Shown piece by piece: positions 62,818 through 64,000 of a DNA stretch of 64,000 bases. The notes under the pieces are model-generated. The model saw only the letters and a list, made by a program, of their open reading frames with translations, ran no database searches and was not told the origin of the DNA. Position 1 is the stretch's first letter. The number at the start of each line of letters is the position of its first letter. The translations under genes were made by a program, and so were the position numbers. Source of the stretch: Caulobacter sp. 73W (lineage in GTDB: Bacteria > Pseudomonadota > Alphaproteobacteria > Caulobacterales > Caulobacteraceae); NCBI RefSeq assembly GCF_041021955.1, contig NZ_CP158375.1:372001-436000 (forward strand), read 5' to 3'.

Positions 62818-64000
62818 ATGTCCCTGCCCCGCCGCGCCGGCCTCGGCCTGTCTCTCGCCCTGACCACGACTGCGCTGCTGTCCAGCCCGGTCCTCGCGCA
62901 GACGACCGCCGGCGCCCTGCCGCCCGGCGTGGAATCGGAGTGGCTGAAGGCCCGCCCGCGCCCGGCCCTGAACGTGGACGCCTCGCGCCTGCCCTCCCGC
63001 GCCGAGACCCTGGCCGCGATCGAATACGTGGCTTCCTCGCAGATCGCCGCCATGTCCAAGGAGCCGATCGCCCTGTCGACCGGCAGCAACCTGACCCAGA
63101 TGTCGTCCAACTGGGTGGCGGCGACCTTCTATGTGGGCGCGGCGCGCCTGGCGCGGGTGTCGGATGATCCGGAGACCCTGCGCTTCCTGACCGCCGTGGC
63201 CGAGCACTACAACTACAGCGTCCGCGGCGCCCGCTCGGGCCCGACCATGTTGAACGCCGACGACATCACCATCGGCGACCTCTACGAGGAGCTCTATTCC
63301 CGCCGCGGCCAGGAAGGCGTGCTGATGCCCCTGCGCCAGCGGCTGGACTGGCAAGTCCCGCACCTGAACCGCTCGGCCGAGACGCCGGCCCTGGTCTGGT
63401 GGTGGGCCGACGCGCTCTACATGGCGCCCCCGGTCCTGGCGCGGATGTCGGCCATCACCGGCGATCCCAAGTATCTGGCCGCCGCCGACAAGGAATGGCG
63501 CCGCACCGCCGCCCGCCTGTGGGTTCCGGAAGAAGGCCTCTTCCTGCGCGACGAGCGGTTCAAGGACCGCCGCAGCGCCAATGGCCAGCCGATCTATTGG
63601 GCCCGCGCCAACGGCTGGGTGATGGGCGGCCTGGCCCGCTGGCTGGAATCCATGCCGGCCGATTATCCGGACCGCGCCTACTACGTGGACATCTTCCAGA
63701 AGATGGCCGCCCGCGTCGCCACCCTGCAGCAGGACGACGGCCTGTGGCGCGCCAGCCTGCTGGATCCCAAGGCGCATCCGGAAGCGGAGACGTCGGGTTC
63801 GGTGTTCTTCGTCTACACCCTGGCCTGGGGCATCAATCACGGCCTGCTGGATCGCAAGACCTACCTGCCGCACGTGCAGAAGGGCTGGGCCGCTCTGAAC
63901 CGCACCGTCCTGCCCAACGGCCTGGTCGGCGCCGCGCAGAAGACCGGCGACCAGCCCGTCTCCACCAAGCCGGACGAGACCGGCCTCTACGCCACGGGGA
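62818..64000 (+). CDS. GH105 unsaturated rhamnogalacturonyl hydrolase, 3' end beyond window
   Basis: At least 394 residues are encoded without a stop before the window edge. The signal is SLPRRAGLGLSLALTTTALL...VLA. The (alpha/alpha)6 barrel has NADDITIGDLYEELYSRRGQ, the conserved aspartate in ALVWWWADALYMAPPVLARM, PIYWARANGWVMGGLARWLE, and DGLWRASLLDPKAHPEAETS. GH105 enzymes hydrate the 4,5-unsaturated galacturonate end left by lyases, releasing it from rhamnose. ATG 62818 is preceded by GGAGGAAG. It complements the PL22-like gene in this locus. Confidence 0.93.
   Translation, partial: MSLPRRAGLGLSLALTTTALLSSPVLAQTTAGALPPGVESEWLKARPRPALNVDASRLPSRAETLAAIEYVASSQIAAMSKEPIALSTGSNLTQMSSNWVAATFYVGAARLARVSDDPETLRFLTAVAEHYNYSVRGARSGPTMLNADDITIGDLYEELYSRRGQEGVLMPLRQRLDWQVPHLNRSAETPALVWWWADALYMAPPVLARMSAITGDPKYLAAADKEWRRTAARLWVPEEGLFLRDERFKDRRSANGQPIYWARANGWVMGGLARWLESMPADYPDRAYYVDIFQKMAARVATLQQDDGLWRASLLDPKAHPEAETSGSVFFVYTLAWGINHGLLDRKTYLPHVQKGWAALNRTVLPNGLVGAAQKTGDQPVSTKPDETGLYATG

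Noticed and set aside
1..64000. CRISPR array, prophage or insertion sequence
   Set aside because: No regularly spaced direct repeats, integrase, transposase, terminase or capsid-like proteins were seen; the repeats present are inverted or dispersed.

Overview
The window is GC-rich, densely coded alphaproteobacterial chromosome, most likely Caulobacter or a close relative in Caulobacterales. The best markers are spmX (9465..10880), a polarity gene typical of this order, two large TonB-dependent receptors of the Caulobacter/Xanthomonas carbohydrate type, and many Tat or Sec exported glycosidases. I see no prophage, insertion sequence, plasmid gene or CRISPR array.

Positions 1 to about 29.8 kb are ordinary chromosome. 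They hold propionate and branched-chain acyl-CoA catabolism (methylmalonyl-CoA mutase, isovaleryl-CoA dehydrogenase, propionyl-CoA carboxylase alpha, a two-subunit acyl-CoA dehydrogenase), RNA modification (rlmJ, dusA), a topoisomerase IB, phosphate uptake (DUF47-pit), mgtE, tRNA-Leu(GAG), lipB, msrB, and a phosphate-scavenging pair (phospholipase C and a PhoA-type alkaline phosphatase). Pho-box-like direct repeats lie upstream of both the DUF47-pit pair and phoA.

From about 29.9 kb to the right edge the window is dominated by a pectin / rhamnogalacturonan utilisation region. Outer-membrane uptake would use two TonB-dependent receptors. Depolymerisation would use three GH28 enzymes, a GH43, a PL22-like oligogalacturonate lyase, a GH105 unsaturated galacturonyl hydrolase, and two members of a secreted six-hairpin-like family that I cannot assign. 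A FucP-type permease leads into a complete non-phosphorylative L-rhamnose pathway: rhamnose dehydrogenase, lactonase, rhamnonate dehydratase, keto-deoxyrhamnonate dehydrogenase, FAH-type hydrolase, and L-lactate dehydrogenase for the end product. An IclR regulator sits at the divergent promoter. Unrelated genes (ilvD with a LysR regulator, a haem-oxygenase-like diiron protein, a DUF885 protein) lie between the two halves.

Three genes carry single-base frameshifts: a GH28, one of the unassigned glycosidases, and ilvD. The first two break at the same 11-mer containing a run of five C. A roughly 498-bp element occurs twice, inverted, near the two ends of the window, and its internal hairpin shows a compensatory base-pair change between copies. 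The left gene (scpA) and the right gene (GH105) are cut by the window edges.
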